Below are positions 35,228 through 46,669 of a stretch of 64,000 nt of DNA, piece by piece. A model generated the notes under the pieces. That model was not told the DNA's origin and searched no databases. It saw nothing but the letters and a program-made list of their open reading frames with translations. This DNA is from Spisula solida (Eukaryota; Mollusca; Bivalvia; Venerida; Mactridae), in assembly GCA_947247005.1 (NCBI GenBank), contig OX365944.1, positions 880,501 through 944,500 of the forward strand, written 5' to 3'. The translations under genes were made by a program, and so were the position numbers. How positions within the stretch are numbered: the stretch's first letter is position 1; each line of letters opens with the position of its first letter.

Positions 35228-35464
35228 GGTACTGTTTTATCAAAGCACTTATGGGAATCATAAACTTACGATTAAATTTAAAATCTTTATAATTTGTTTA
35301 CAATTATAAAGTGTGGTAAATGGAGCTATAATACTAACAATTATTTAGTTAATGAACTCCTACAAACCATATCCATCAACAATTTGCTGTTTTAAAGATT
35401 TATAAATATTTTAAACTTGATCGTAACTTTTAGATTTTTGTATGTGCTTTGATAAAACAGTACC
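35228..35464. mobile_element. MITE with GGTACTGTTTTATCAAAGC ends
   Basis: 237 bp with TIRs GGTACTGTTTTATCAAAGCA and its inverse. The uninterrupted site exists at 30,831-30,850 (CTCCTTATGCC). A second, larger member of the family is at 59,411-60,077 in intron 1 of the mannosidase gene. Superfamily not assigned. Confidence 0.75.
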
Positions 35465-35495
35465 TTATGCCAAATAATGCCTTACACAACATATA

Positions 35496-36438
35496 CAGTC
35501 AGGACTCGTTACAACGACATCCGATATACCGACAATTTCGTTATAACGACACCAATTGGTGGGGACGAATTCTATACAACGTTAATAGTATCCGTTATAA
35601 CGACATATTCACTTACCGACACCGACAGCAAAAAGATGGGAACGAATCGATTGTTTACACAGTAATTAATACTCGATATACTGACACTATCAAGGGACTA
35701 TTTTTCACACCTGAACTATTTATCGGCTTCACAAAGTCACGGTCTGAGCAAGGAGTCTAATTATGTAATTGCACTTGTGAAAATCATCTTAATTGCTCTC
35801 TTTATAATAGTGGAACCTTTCACAGTCGAATCACAGTTTGTGTGCTTACGGCTCGCGCATTCGTAATCAAGGGAGATAAGCGAAGTCATCACATCGCTGA
35901 AGCACAAAGAGAGTATTACCGAAGTACAGAGAGAACATTTCGCTACGGCAATAGCGTAATAGAACTACAACAACAACAATCGTATTTTAGAAATCGTACG
36001 GTTCACGAAATAAACAATGTTAATCGAGATTTCTCGAGTTGATTTATTAATTCATCAATTCTTAAAGACGACAGGGTAATAGTTGTAACAAAATGAATTA
36101 CCAAATTATTCTCTAGAGCGTTAGATTGTATAGTTTACTGTAGTAGTATCAGGACATCTTTAAATTCGGACGCCCTTTATTTTGGAGCTCTCTCAAAACA
36201 TTGTATTTTATTTTAATATTATTTTATGTAATTATGATAATTTCATACTGCTAATTTTGCTGATTATGTCAATTTTATGACATAATAAATTATATGTTAA
36301 TCATTAATTGATTGCTATGAAACAATCTCCAAATCAAATTTCTCGTCACCAGTGAAATTCAGTATTATTAAATGACAAATTCGTTATAACGACATTTTGA
36401 TCGGGAACAAACAGTGTCGTTGTATCGAGATCTGACTG
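35496..36438. mobile_element. Pogo/Tigger-like element, 0.94 kb
   Basis: TA-flanked, ends CAGTCAGGACTCGTTACAAC and inverse ATCGAGATCTGACTG, with subterminal GTTATAACGACA motifs on both sides. Open frames at 35,449-35,760 and 35,842-36,042 mostly translate terminal repeats and show no helix-turn-helix or DDE motif, so it is probably non-autonomous. Confidence 0.75.
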
Positions 36439-37082
36439 TACTACACAAAATAAGGGTCAACAAATTTTCCTTTTGAATATTTTGCAAATTGAATAAGTTG
36501 GTCTAGTGGAATTTACAGAAACATACTGCTACATCTGCAATATTGTAACTGAATGAGGATCGCTTCAAAATTTAATGTCTAAGTGCTGATAAGCCCAACA
36601 TCATTAAAATGTTTGTGCTGCAATTCTAGCCTCTGTGATAATAGAATGAGGTTGTTTTCTTAATAGTTTGGGTCTTACACAATATGAGAAGAAAAGAGAG
36701 GCAAAATTTCCATGTTATTCATGCTACTTTGGTCCCTGCAAATAAGGCTTATCAGTCACCTGGAAAATGACGTCATTTTGACAGTGCGTGTCATATGCAA
36801 CACCTGGATGTTTCGAAACTTAACAACAGATATGATGATATTTTAATATTTGCACGTTTTCTTCATCGGTTTTGCTCAGCTAACATTTGACATGAACATT
36901 GATTTCTTGACCCTTAGCAAAGTTTGAGTAGTATAGTTGTATTATGTATATAGCATTTAAATCATGAGTGTGTAGCACAATTATTTGATTTGATAAGAGA
37001 CCATGCTTTATTAAGGATAAAACACAGGTAAAATATTATTCATTATTTCAATTGTAACATAGTCAACATTCTGCATTTTACA
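36439..37082 (+). repeat. Unit E start block
   Basis: From about 36,605 it is colinear with 17,640-18,120 of unit C (GGTCTTACACAATATGAGAA, GTTTCGAAAC, TTCTTCATCGGTTTTGCTC). It leads into the 84-bp array. Confidence 0.7.
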
Positions 37083-37690
37083 ACACAGCAAGACACAACA
37101 CTCATTGCACTACTTTCTTCCTCTGCACGCCATTATGTGATTTGGCTTATAGGCTGTGCTGTAACTATAACACAGCAAGACACGACAGCCATTGCACTAC
37201 TTTCTTCCTCTGCACGCCATTATGTGATTTGGCTTATAGGCTGTGCTGTAACTATAACACAGCAAGACACGACAGCCATTGCACTACTTTCTTCCTCTGC
37301 ACACCATTATGTGATTTGGCTTATAGGCTGTGCTGTAACTATAACACAGCAAGACACGACAGCCATTGCACTACTTTCTTCCTCTGCACGCCATTATGTG
37401 ATTTGGCTTATAGGCTGTGCTGTAACTATAACACAGCAAGACATGAGAGCCATTGCACTACTTTCTTCCTCAAAACGCCATTATGTGATTTGGCTTAGCT
37501 GTGCTGTAACTGTAACACAGCAAGAAACGACAGCCATTGCACTACTTTCTTCCTCAAAACGCCATTATGTGATTTGGCTTAGCTGTGCTGTAACTGTAAC
37601 ACAGCAAGAAACGACAGCCATTGCACTACTTTCTTCCTCAAAACGCCATTATGTGATTTGGCTTAGCTGTGCTGTAACTGTAACTCTTGC
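37083..37690. repeat. 84/87-bp minisatellite, unit E (about 7 copies)
   Basis: The first four units are 87 bp (extra ATAGGC within TTGGCTTATAGGCTGTGC, with loss elsewhere) and the last three are the usual 84 bp. Both lengths are multiples of three, so the plus frame stays open (37,137-37,754) without evidence of coding. Confidence 0.88.
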
Positions 37691-37722
37691 ACATTTTTCT
37701 CTATATAAACTTCAACAAATAT

Positions 37723-38073
37723 CTAATTGGTCACCCTATGAAATAATATCATAGTAGGCGATATATTCAACCAATAAATCTTAAGTTGTGTTTTCTTGTA
37801 CAACAACATCCATTCTCCAATAGACTTAAAACCCAAAACAATGAACAACACCAAATGTAATTTGGTAAGAGCGTCTAGACCGATCAACTGACTATACCGT
37901 ACCTTGTATTTCATATCATGTGCATGATTTATACATTCCATTATACACACATGGTAGTTTATTATTCTGTTATTTATAATATCATTTACCAAAAAGCCAT
38001 TTGCAGCTTTAAACAAAAACATACTAATGCCTAAGTTAGTTGGTGCGTTATTTCTGGAATTAGCATATTTCAT
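37723..38073 (-). CDS. Unrecognised 116-codon open frame
   Basis: On the minus strand, 116 codons from ATG (MKYANSRNNAPTNLG) to a stop just inside the 84-bp array flank. Composition is protein-like (for example GISMFLFKAANGFLVND, SQLIGLDALTK) and it is not a repeat by-product. It lies downstream, in the LINE's own direction, of the RT remnant of unit E, so it could be a C-terminal piece of the LINE polyprotein or an exon of another element. It is not present in the equivalent place of units A, C or D, where the array-to-RT distance is short. No family recognised. Confidence 0.35.
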   Translation of the reverse strand: MKYANSRNNAPTNLGISMFLFKAANGFLVNDIINNRIINYHVCIMECINHAHDMKYKVRYSQLIGLDALTKLHLVLFIVLGFKSIGEWMLLYKKTQLKIYWLNISPTMILFHRVTN

Positions 38074-38640
38074 ACATATGATTATTCAGGATAACAAAAA
38101 GCATGCGGTTGCACACACAACAAAATGTCTTCGAAATTCAAATACAATGTTTTCTGATATCTAAGTGTCTGTATAATTTTGGTATATATGTTATACATTC
38201 ATACAAGTTAATGACTATACAACAACAAGTTTCATAGAATTGCCTGACAAGACTGATTTACTTTCAATCCCATTGAAGGGCCGCTTGCCATACATACAAT
38301 GATTCCTCGTGACACTAAACTTGGTCATTATACCTTTGTAATTATGTAAATGGTACACTCCGTTGTGCTCTTCTAACTAAAAAGCCGATTCACTTTTCAA
38401 ACTTTTAGCATTTCATTATCGAGATATGGTATGACATAATTGAACCTGCAATTACGACGCAAAGTTTAATTTAATTTCAATTCTGTGTTTCTTAAATGTG
38501 TCATGACGGTTGACCATCAAACTGCTGAATGACAGTGTACACATACACTCACTGGAAACCCTTGCAATCTTACAGCGACACCTATTGAAGCATTCAGGAC
38601 AAAGAAAAAGTTATTTTAGTCTTATTCTCTTCGATCAATC
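38074..38640. other. No feature recognised
   Basis: AT-rich sequence found only in unit E, between the unrecognised frame and the LINE remnant. No repeat or RNA gene seen. Confidence 0.4.
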
Positions 38641-39355
38641 GATGAAAATAGTGTTTATTTCTTCATTCCACATACTAATCTATCGATTTCCAGAAAGAAA
38701 TTACTTATTCTTGTACACTATCATTCATGTCAAACGGTTGGCGCGTATAAAAGGTAATCCACAGAGAATTAATTCAATTACGAAAATCACCTATGTTGGC
38801 ATGAGGACCAATTGCACATAAGCCATTTTGTACCAATCATTCCACATGCTTAAAGACTAAAAGTTCTACATTAGTTGTAAATAACGCTATATCATCAGCA
38901 AATAGTAACATATATATGAACAGATAATGAATATCATTTTCGGTTGGATGATAAAAATTTACAGAATCATGTTTATCATAATTCAGAAATAGGTGAAAGT
39001 TGTTAATTCTCCTTGTTTTAAGCCTAATAGAAGAAGTTAGAATATGTCATTGTATTACAATCTTTAATACATGATTTAACACGCTGATATATAGACTGCA
39101 TCATTTAACTGGCTTTACAACTAACACCAGATTTAACAAGTATAATCCACAGGGCATCGTGAATAACAGTTTCAAATGGTTTTTGTAATCAATGAACACA
39201 CAAAATAATTTACATTTTTTCAATAGGAAATATTTATGATAGAATGTCAACAGTTCTGTGATAAGGTTGCCAATTGGAAATACCGCAAAGTATAGGTAAA
39301 TACTTGCTGGTTGTGTCAGAATACTAAATAAAGCACAACAACCAAATGGTTCCAA
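38641..39355 (-). pseudogene. LINE RT remnant, unit E
   Basis: Uninterrupted version of the remnant seen in units C and D. The minus strand has KKCKLFCVFIDYKN at about 39,170-39,215 and a frameshifted equivalent of ALWIKLV below it. The LFADDI box is at about 38,885-38,905. It provides the empty site for the mariner-like elements at 38,905-38,920. Confidence 0.7.
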
Positions 39356-39930
39356 TGTTTGGTTAACTACTTAATTACATTATACATTGTATACTCTGAT
39401 ATATACTATGAAATTAGTTGATGATTACCATGTAATTAGTCTACAACTTAACAATTTCAGCCTAATTAGAGTCATTGCAGGTCAATAAAAGGGCTAGAGT
39501 ATTATGAACTGGAGGAAATAATTAGAGATCTAATCATGACAATTAACACCTGACAAGTTGTTAGTCATAGTTGTCAAATCAGACACCAATCTCAATTAAT
39601 CTCTAAGGAAGTCAAATCAGACATCAATTTTAATTGTTATCTAAGAAAGTGAGCTCACACCTGTCATCAATGACAGAATGTATATAAACAGTTTAAGAGA
39701 ATTGTGTTTCAAGTTATTTTAGATGCATAAAGAACAAGGTATACCGATATTGATCACTTTGGAATTTCATCCACATATTCAACTGGTGTTTCCAGTGTTG
39801 AATTTGATATTTAGTGTGCCAAATGAGTATTTTATTCTTTGGAATATCTTAGGAGGTAATTATTTATTGAACTTATTAATCTTATATTTAACGCGGTAAT
39901 ATTGTATTGTGGCAGAGTGTTGAGTGTGGC
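39356..39930 (+). repeat. Unit E upstream region with 38-bp repeats
   Basis: The spacer matches unit A (GATGATTACCATGTAATTAG). About two 38-bp repeats lie at 39,565-39,655, followed by GATGCATAAAGAACAAGGT and the promoter. Confidence 0.7.
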
Positions 39931-39939
39931 TATAAAATA
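39931..39939 (+). promoter_or_regulatory. TATA box, zinc-finger E
   Basis: TATAAAATA begins 53 bp before the ATG in the conserved context. Confidence 0.6.
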
Positions 39940-39983
39940 ATCATTCACTACAGTAACTGAAATATCCCAGGATAACCACAACA

Positions 39984-40814
39984 ATGCATTGTGAAACTGA
40001 TAATGCACCCAGGGAAAATATAACATACAGTCAGATACAATCAGATGAGAAACCTTTTATTTGTGGAATTTGTGGAGGCACATTCAAGGACAGTTATAAA
40101 CTTACGAATCACATGAAAATACATACTGGTGAAAGAATGTTTGAATGTGATATTTGTGGATCTGCATTCACACAAAACAAGAACATGGAAAGGCACAGAA
40201 GAATGCATACTGGTGAAAAACCATTTAAATGTGATGTTTGTGGATCTGCATTTACACTAAAGCATAACTTGGAAAGTCACAGAAGAATCCATACTGGTGA
40301 AAAACCATTTGAATGTGATGTTTGTGGATCTGCATTCACACTAAAGCATAACTTGGAAAGTCACAGAAGAATCCATACTGGTGAAAAACCATTTAAATGT
40401 GATGTTTGTGGATCTGCATTCACACAAAAAACTCAATTGGACATTCACAAAATAAAACATACTGGTGAAAAACCATTTGAATGTGATGTTTGTGGATCTG
40501 CATTCACACATAAAAGTAACTTGAAACTTCACATAAGAAAACATACTGGAGAAAAACCATTTGAATGTGATGTTTGTGGATCTACATTCACATTTAAAGG
40601 TAACTTGGGAAGACACATAAAAATCATACATACTGGTGAAAAACCATTTAAATGTGATGTTTGTGGATCTGCATTCAAACGGAAAGCTATCTTGAAAAAA
40701 CACAGAAGAATCCACACTGGTGACAAACCGTTTGAATCTGATGTTAATGGATCTAAATTCACAACCAATGGCAGTTTGACAGATGAAAGAGAACTTCATA
40801 CCAGTACACTGTAA
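39984..40814 (+). CDS. C2H2 zinc-finger protein, copy E (8 fingers)
   Basis: Predicted 276 residues: the conserved leader ([20 protein letters not shown]), eight C2H2 fingers with TGEKPF linkers, and a degenerate C-terminal finger (FESDVNGSKFTTNGSLTD) followed by a tail that differs from copies A and D. Fingers 3 and 4 are identical in the helix (TLKHNLESH), a recent module duplication. Finger 5 (TQKTQLDIHKIKH) is identical to finger 3 of copy A. Finger 7 has HIKIIH, a four-residue spacing between its histidines. Frame and promoter are intact. Likely a nuclear DNA-binding factor; target unknown. The usual family 3' UTR is absent after the stop. Confidence 0.85.
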   Translation: MHCETDNAPRENITYSQIQSDEKPFICGICGGTFKDSYKLTNHMKIHTGERMFECDICGSAFTQNKNMERHRRMHTGEKPFKCDVCGSAFTLKHNLESHRRIHTGEKPFECDVCGSAFTLKHNLESHRRIHTGEKPFKCDVCGSAFTQKTQLDIHKIKHTGEKPFECDVCGSAFTHKSNLKLHIRKHTGEKPFECDVCGSTFTFKGNLGRHIKIIHTGEKPFKCDVCGSAFKRKAILKKHRRIHTGDKPFESDVNGSKFTTNGSLTDERELHTSTL

Positions 40815-41934
40815 CTCAATTTTGACTCTTACCCTGATTATAGGATATACATACATTCGATCTTTCAATTATATTTGAACTTCAAAAAAATATTTTCTGT
40901 TTTAAAATCAGTACTAAATTGCAAATTCTGTTGAGAGTTCACATGCTGGTAGGTTGAAAAAAGAAATTGAACTTTAATATAATAGTTCTTTATGAAAAAA
41001 GTGAAATTGCATGCGCAAATCCTGAGCCGAACATCTACATTTTTCCCATTCCGTTGAAAAGGACCAGTTTCCCTTTATAGTAACTTCGCTATCGATAGGA
41101 GCTTGACACATGTGAAATTAAACCATGAAAACAGGTATGTTTTATAAATTTCAGTAGAAGTTTAGAATTCTAATGAATTCAAATTCCGAATCTAGCCATG
41201 TATACATATTATGCTTTCCAAAAACGACAATCAATAATTCAAGATTTACAACAAAATATATAAGGCATGATAATATTAAGTCATTAATTACTATAATTAT
41301 CAAATACTCATATACATATAATATACATATAATATACAGATTCCATTAAGTTTACCTTGTATTTCGTTTCGACAAAGTGAACTGCACAATGGGATCAATT
41401 ATTATACTAGTATTACAAATTGAATTAACAGCAATTTAAATTTAGATTGCTGTAATGCTTTATCCATGTTACACTGATTCTATATTCCACTATACTGTCA
41501 CTTTTTTATCAATACATGTATAAGTGTAGGTATGTGAATATTGCCTGTTCCTTTATGAATATTTTGTCATAATTTAGATATGATATGATAATTTACCATA
41601 CTTGTTTATTATGTTTTCAAACTAGTACTAGTCTAAGTATGTATATGTTCTGTAAACATGTTCATATTTTTGTTATGGGCCGGTGGCCAATATCAAATAA
41701 AATCTTTTGTCATTGTCACATTTCAAAACATTTATAGTTCATGATAAGTTTTTTCTCCTTCTGCGTAGGTTTGTGTTTTTTCTGGAGGGAAGATAGGTTT
41801 TGTGAAAAGGAGTTGATGCTAAACAAAAATATAATTTGGAATGGCCTTATATGTTGACAAGTAATGAAATATGAGGTATGTAACCAGGAAGTTCTAAGCA
41901 TAGTTGTACATGTGTCATCAACAGCTATATGTAT
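40815..41934 (+). other. Downstream of zinc-finger E
   Basis: Unique AT-rich sequence in place of the family 3' UTR. A candidate poly(A) signal, AATAAA, is at 41,696-41,701 after GGGCCGGTGGCC. No other gene recognised. Confidence 0.4.
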
Positions 41935-42661
41935 ATGATTAAACAAAAAACTTATATGTATATAATTAAACTAAACTTATATGTATACAATTAAACTTAT
42001 ATGTATACAATTAAACTTATATGTTTATAATTAAACTAAACTTATATGTATACAATTAAACTTATATGTTTATAATTAAACTAAACTTATATGTATACAA
42101 TTAAACTTTTATGTTTATAATTAAACTAAACTTATATGTATACAATTAAACTTATATGACTGTATACAATTAAACTTATATGTATATAATTAAACTAAAC
42201 TTATATGTATACAACTAAACGTATATGTATATAATTAAACTAAATTTATATGTATAAATTAATCTTATATGTGTACAATTAAGCTTGTATGTATACAACT
42301 AAATTTATATGTATATAACTAAACTTAATAAAGGTATATAATTAAACTGATATGTATATAATTAAACTTATATGTATATAATTAAGCTTATATGTATATA
42401 ATTAAACTTATATGGACAATTAAGCTTATATGTATATAGTTAAGCTTATATGTATATAATTAAACTTATATGTATATAATTAAGCTTATATGTATATAAT
42501 TAAACTTATATGGACAATTAAGCTTATATGTATATAGTTAAGCTTATATGTATATAATTAAGCTTATATGTATATAATTAAACTTATATGTATATAGTTA
42601 AGCTTATATGTATATAAATAAACTTATATGTATACAATTAAGCCTATATGTATACAATTAA
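41935..42661. repeat. ~20-bp AT-rich minisatellite, left part
   Basis: About 35 units of AACTTATATGTATATAATTA, with GTATACAATTAAG variants. The array resumes at 44,404-44,445 after a TTAA insertion, so it was once continuous. Confidence 0.85.
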
Positions 42662-44403
42662 CAAGACGCAAGCTCCGCCCACATAAACAGCGATAAAAAT
42701 CGTTAACCAATCAGAACGCGCTATCGCTATATCAATATCGCGTGGTGCTAATTAGGATTATACCCTCCGACACAATTCAATAAGAATATATAGGGACATT
42801 GCATTTTAAATCGATGTTTCCTCTCTATCTTTTTTATTTGTGAATGTATTTAAATGACAGTGGATGCAAATGAAAGCTATAGGTTTGTAGAATATGACAC
42901 CACCAAGAATAATGAAGATCTATGAAATATTGATATTTTTTATCAAGGTTTAAATATGAAGAATTTTTAGGGATCATTGCTTTATAAAACCCGACATCAC
43001 AAATATCTTTTTTGCCTTTGGATATTTTTTATTGACAGTGGTTTTAACTTTCAGATATACTTCTATAGAAAGGAAAACACCAATAATTTTGAAAATCGGT
43101 GGAATAGAAACAGTTTTATGACGGTTTAAACTGGATAGACTTGAAAATAAATAAGATCGACATGAAATATGCCTCGTTCGAACACAAACTGTTCATTAGA
43201 AAGAGATAATAAATGTGTTAACCACAAAAATATATGTAGTATGCATTAGATTTTTCTTTTTCAAACACATTTGATACCTGTTTTCTAATTTCAAAAACCC
43301 AACGCATGTCTTCAGGTACCCACTTTTTCTTCACATGCATCCAACAGAACAAACGTGCAATACCAACATATATATACATATTTTTATCATTATTGTACAT
43401 GTATTTAATTTGACAAGTGATGATTTTGCTGATAATAAGGGAAGATAATATAGATCAGATCATGTATATATATTGGCCGTAGTCTTTTATACCCAAATAA
43501 ACAGGAAATGGACTGGTAGATGCGACCGGGCGGTATGACTCTATGATCTAGGCAGCTAGACAACATGCTGTGAAATGACAACAAAGTTAACAGATCACAT
43601 GATATATGATGTACTTTTTGAGAATTGTAATCCCTTGACATATTAAGCTTGTTTAGAATTGATTTAAATATTCATGCCAGGTTTGTAGATTGTATATACT
43701 GCAGTTACTCTTGTGCTTGTAAAACACAAATTATAAATCCCACTAAAGTCGCAATAAAGCCATATTATTTAAGAAATTTATCGATCAGACGGATCATCAC
43801 ATTACAAAACATAATACATAAAAATTTTGACATAGCTATAAACACATATTTATTTTATAGTATAGTCCTGTATTTGTCCAATGCAATAGTTGACTCTTAT
43901 TTACCCGAACGGGTGATGTCTACATACAGTACATGACTTATTTTCGTTGATATTTTACCGGTTTAATAAAACTTTATTTTACTATCTGTTTTTATTGTCT
44001 TTATTCCACTATTCACTCTTTGAACATACATGTGAACACAACACATGCTTTCAGTTATCATACTAACTGATCGGTAAATCATGGAATTGCATTAGAAATT
44101 TCTTCTGGTAAATCACGCATGTTAATTGTAAATCAAAGTTGAATAAGAACAAATGAGTTACGACTTTTTCAAACAAATATTATATAAATCATATAAATGT
44201 GAGTTATTTCAAATAAATACTCCGTGGTTATAAGGTATTTAACGTAAACTCAAACGTATAACGTATGCATATACACGGATATACGCAGAATATATGGTAT
44301 TCTTTGGCATATATCAGTATGAAACGGGCGATAGTTGTCGGGGTTTTCGAAAACGGAGTCACGTGATGCGGGTGGGCGGAGCGATAGTCATTATCGCGTC
44401 TTG
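42662..44403. mobile_element. PiggyBac-like TTAA element, 1.74 kb
   Basis: TTAA at 42,658-42,661 and 44,404-44,407. Ends CAAGACGC...GCGTCTTG, followed on both sides by CTCCGCCCAC (a 14-bp difference separates the two blocks on the right). It is inserted in the 20-bp AT array. Interior frames of 60-95 codons (minus 43,218-43,400 with KKKWVPEDMRWVFEIRK; plus 43,649-43,936) show no recognised transposase motif. Family inferred only from TTAA and TIR; likely non-autonomous. Confidence 0.7.
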
Positions 44404-44445
44404 TTAATTAATCTTATATACAATTAAGCTTATACGTATGCAATT
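44404..44445. repeat. ~20-bp AT-rich minisatellite, right part
   Basis: Two further units (ATCTTATATACAATTAAGC) continue the array interrupted at 42,661. Confidence 0.7.
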
Positions 44446-44589
44446 AAACCATCAGTCTACTACATTAAAAGATGTTTGTTTTATTCATTTAGCTCTCACA
44501 TCTCCTTGAATCTCAATCACAACTCCTCTGGTCTTTCCGTCATGAATCCGGAAGCTCCCTCAGATGTATCAAGCGGAAGGAGTGAGAAG
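44446..44589. other. Short unique stretch
   Basis: Contains an open plus frame of about 40 codons after TTTATTCATTTAG, a possible splice acceptor, which runs into the R3 repeat. Too short to support a gene. Confidence 0.3.
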
Positions 44590-45445
44590 TATATATGGAC
44601 ACGATGTAAAACGAAACTGTCAATTTGGGTTAACCAAGAATTAGACGCTTAATAAGTCTTAGTCCAAAATAAGGTCAATGTGACAGTCAAAATGAGGTTT
44701 GGTGATATAGGTGTGTGGAGAATGTTCAAATACAACAACCATGCAAGTATGAAAGCTTTGTAGCAAGCCATATTAATGCTAGAAGAAACGGTCAATTTGG
44801 GTTAACCAAGAATTTGGCCCTCCAATAAGACTAAGTCCAAATTAGGTCAAGGTGAAGGTCGAAATGGCGTTAAATGATATAGGTGTGTGGAGAGTGTTCA
44901 TATACAACATCCATGCAAGTATGGAAGCTTTGTAGCAAGCCATAATAATCCTAGAAGAAACGGTCAATTTGGGTAAACAAGGAATTTGACCCTTCAATAA
45001 GTCTAAGTCAAAAATTAAGTCAAGGTGAAGGTCAAAATGAGGTCAGGTGATACAGGCGTGTAGAGAATGTTCATATACAACATCCATGCAAGTATGAAAG
45101 CTTTGTAGCAAGCCATAATGATGCTAGAAGAAACGGTCAATTTGGGTTAACCAAGAATTTAGCCCTTCAATAAGTCTAAGTCCAAAAATAGGTCAAGGTG
45201 AAGGTCAAAATGAGGTTAGGTGATACAGGCGTGTGGAGAGTGTTCATATACAACATCCATGCAAGTATGGAAGCTTTGTAGCAAGCCATAATAATGCTAG
45301 AAGAAACTGTCAATTTGGGTTAACCAGGACGAACGGACGTTCTCCCTAACTTGACGTTGTGGGGTTTTCTTTTGTTCTTTCTTTTGTTTGTAAAACCCCA
45401 TAAGCAACATTTTTCACCCCATCTATCGATAGGGGGGCATAAAAA
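44590..45445. repeat. R3 repeat element (about 4 core units)
   Basis: Same ~180-bp units as at 29,025. Between the ACGGACG microsatellite and the terminal hairpin lies an ~80-bp insertion (45,340-45,418) that is itself hairpin-like (GTGGGGTTTT ... AAAACCCCAT). Confidence 0.8.
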
Positions 45446-45664
45446 TGGATTAAACCGACCAAAATCTTCATTATTCTTGCACAAAACATTTTTCTTTGTT
45501 AAATGGAAGCTTGCAAATTGTCAAAATTGGTCAAGTCTAAATTCAAACTGAAGCTACTTTTTTCACAAACTGAATCTACTCTCAATATACAATGTAGAAC
45601 AGCAAATAAGTGAACCATAACTGATGTGCTTGTTATGATTCATCTATATGTGCAAGTTGATATA

Positions 45665-46520
45665 TCAGTATAACCCCATACACCACACCTTACATGATGT
45701 TTACTATTCATGGCCATTACAAACTGTAATACTAATCAGTATAACCACAAACACCACACCTTACATGATGTATACTATTCATGGCCATTACAAACTGTAA
45801 TACTAATCAGTATAACCCCATACACCACACCTTACATGATGTATACTATTCATGGCCATTACAAACTGTAATACTAATCAGTATAACCACAAACACCACA
45901 CCTTACATGATGTATACTATTCATGGCCATTACAAACTGTAATACTAATTAGTATAACCACATACACCATATCTTACAGGATGTATACTATTTATGGCCA
46001 TTACAAACTGTAATACTAATTAGTATAACCACATACACCATATCTTACATGATGTATACTATTTATGGCCATTACAAACTGTAATACTAATTAGTATAAC
46101 CACATACACCATATCTTACAGGATGTATACTATTCATGGCCATTACAAACTGTAATACTAATTAGTATAACCCCATACACCACACCTTACATGATGTATA
46201 CTATTCATGGCCATTACAAACTGTAATACTAATCAGTACAACCACATACACCATATCTTACAGGATGTATACTATTTATGGCCATTACAAACTGTAATAC
46301 TAATTAGTATAACAACATACACCATATCTTACAGGATGTATACTATTCATGGCCATTACAAACTGTAATACTAATCAGTATAACCCCATACACCACACCT
46401 TACATGATGTATACTATTCATGGCCATTACAAACTGTAATACTAATCAGTATAACCCCATACACCACACCTTACATGATGTATACTATTCATGGCCATTA
46501 CAAACTGTAATACTAATCAG
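45665..46520. repeat. 71-bp minisatellite in mannosidase intron 10 (about 12 copies)
   Basis: The unit is CAGTATAACCCCATACACCA, CACCTTACATGATGTATACT, ATTCATGGCCATTACAAACT, GTAATACTAAT. Two variant types (CCCCATACACCACACC and CACATACACCATATC) are interspersed. Confidence 0.92.
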
Positions 46521-46596
46521 CATAATCATCCCTCGAGCCGTCTGATCATTTACCAATAAGGCAGGGATAAAACCATGCACTATATTTGATACTTAC

Positions 46597-46669
46597 TTAG
46601 TATCTGTATATGGTAGGTACTGTTATGTAGATCATCCAACCTTGCCAGGGCATCTAACTGCTTACAGGC
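46597..46669 (-). CDS. MAN2B1: Mannosidase exon 10 (last one found)
   Basis: 73 nt, phase 0 in, 1 out: [20 protein letters not shown], then IQIL. The C-QLDAL pattern follows FLQ in family members. Acceptor TTTGTAG|GCC, donor CTAA|GTAAGT. NST is a potential N-glycosylation site. No following exon was found to the left. Confidence 0.85.

Noticed and set aside
18178..37754. Long plus-strand frames (176-205 codons) in the 84-bp arrays
   Set aside because: The 28-residue repeat follows from the period; one unit carries a stop, no domain is visible and neighbouring sequence is a LINE remnant.
43218..43936. Gene inside the TTAA element
   Set aside because: Frames of 60 and 95 codons on opposite strands without a recognised motif; noted with the element instead.
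44461..44600. Possible plus-strand exon after TTTATTCATTTAG
   Set aside because: Only about 40 codons, no recognised protein, no donor or partner exon, and it runs into the R3 repeat.
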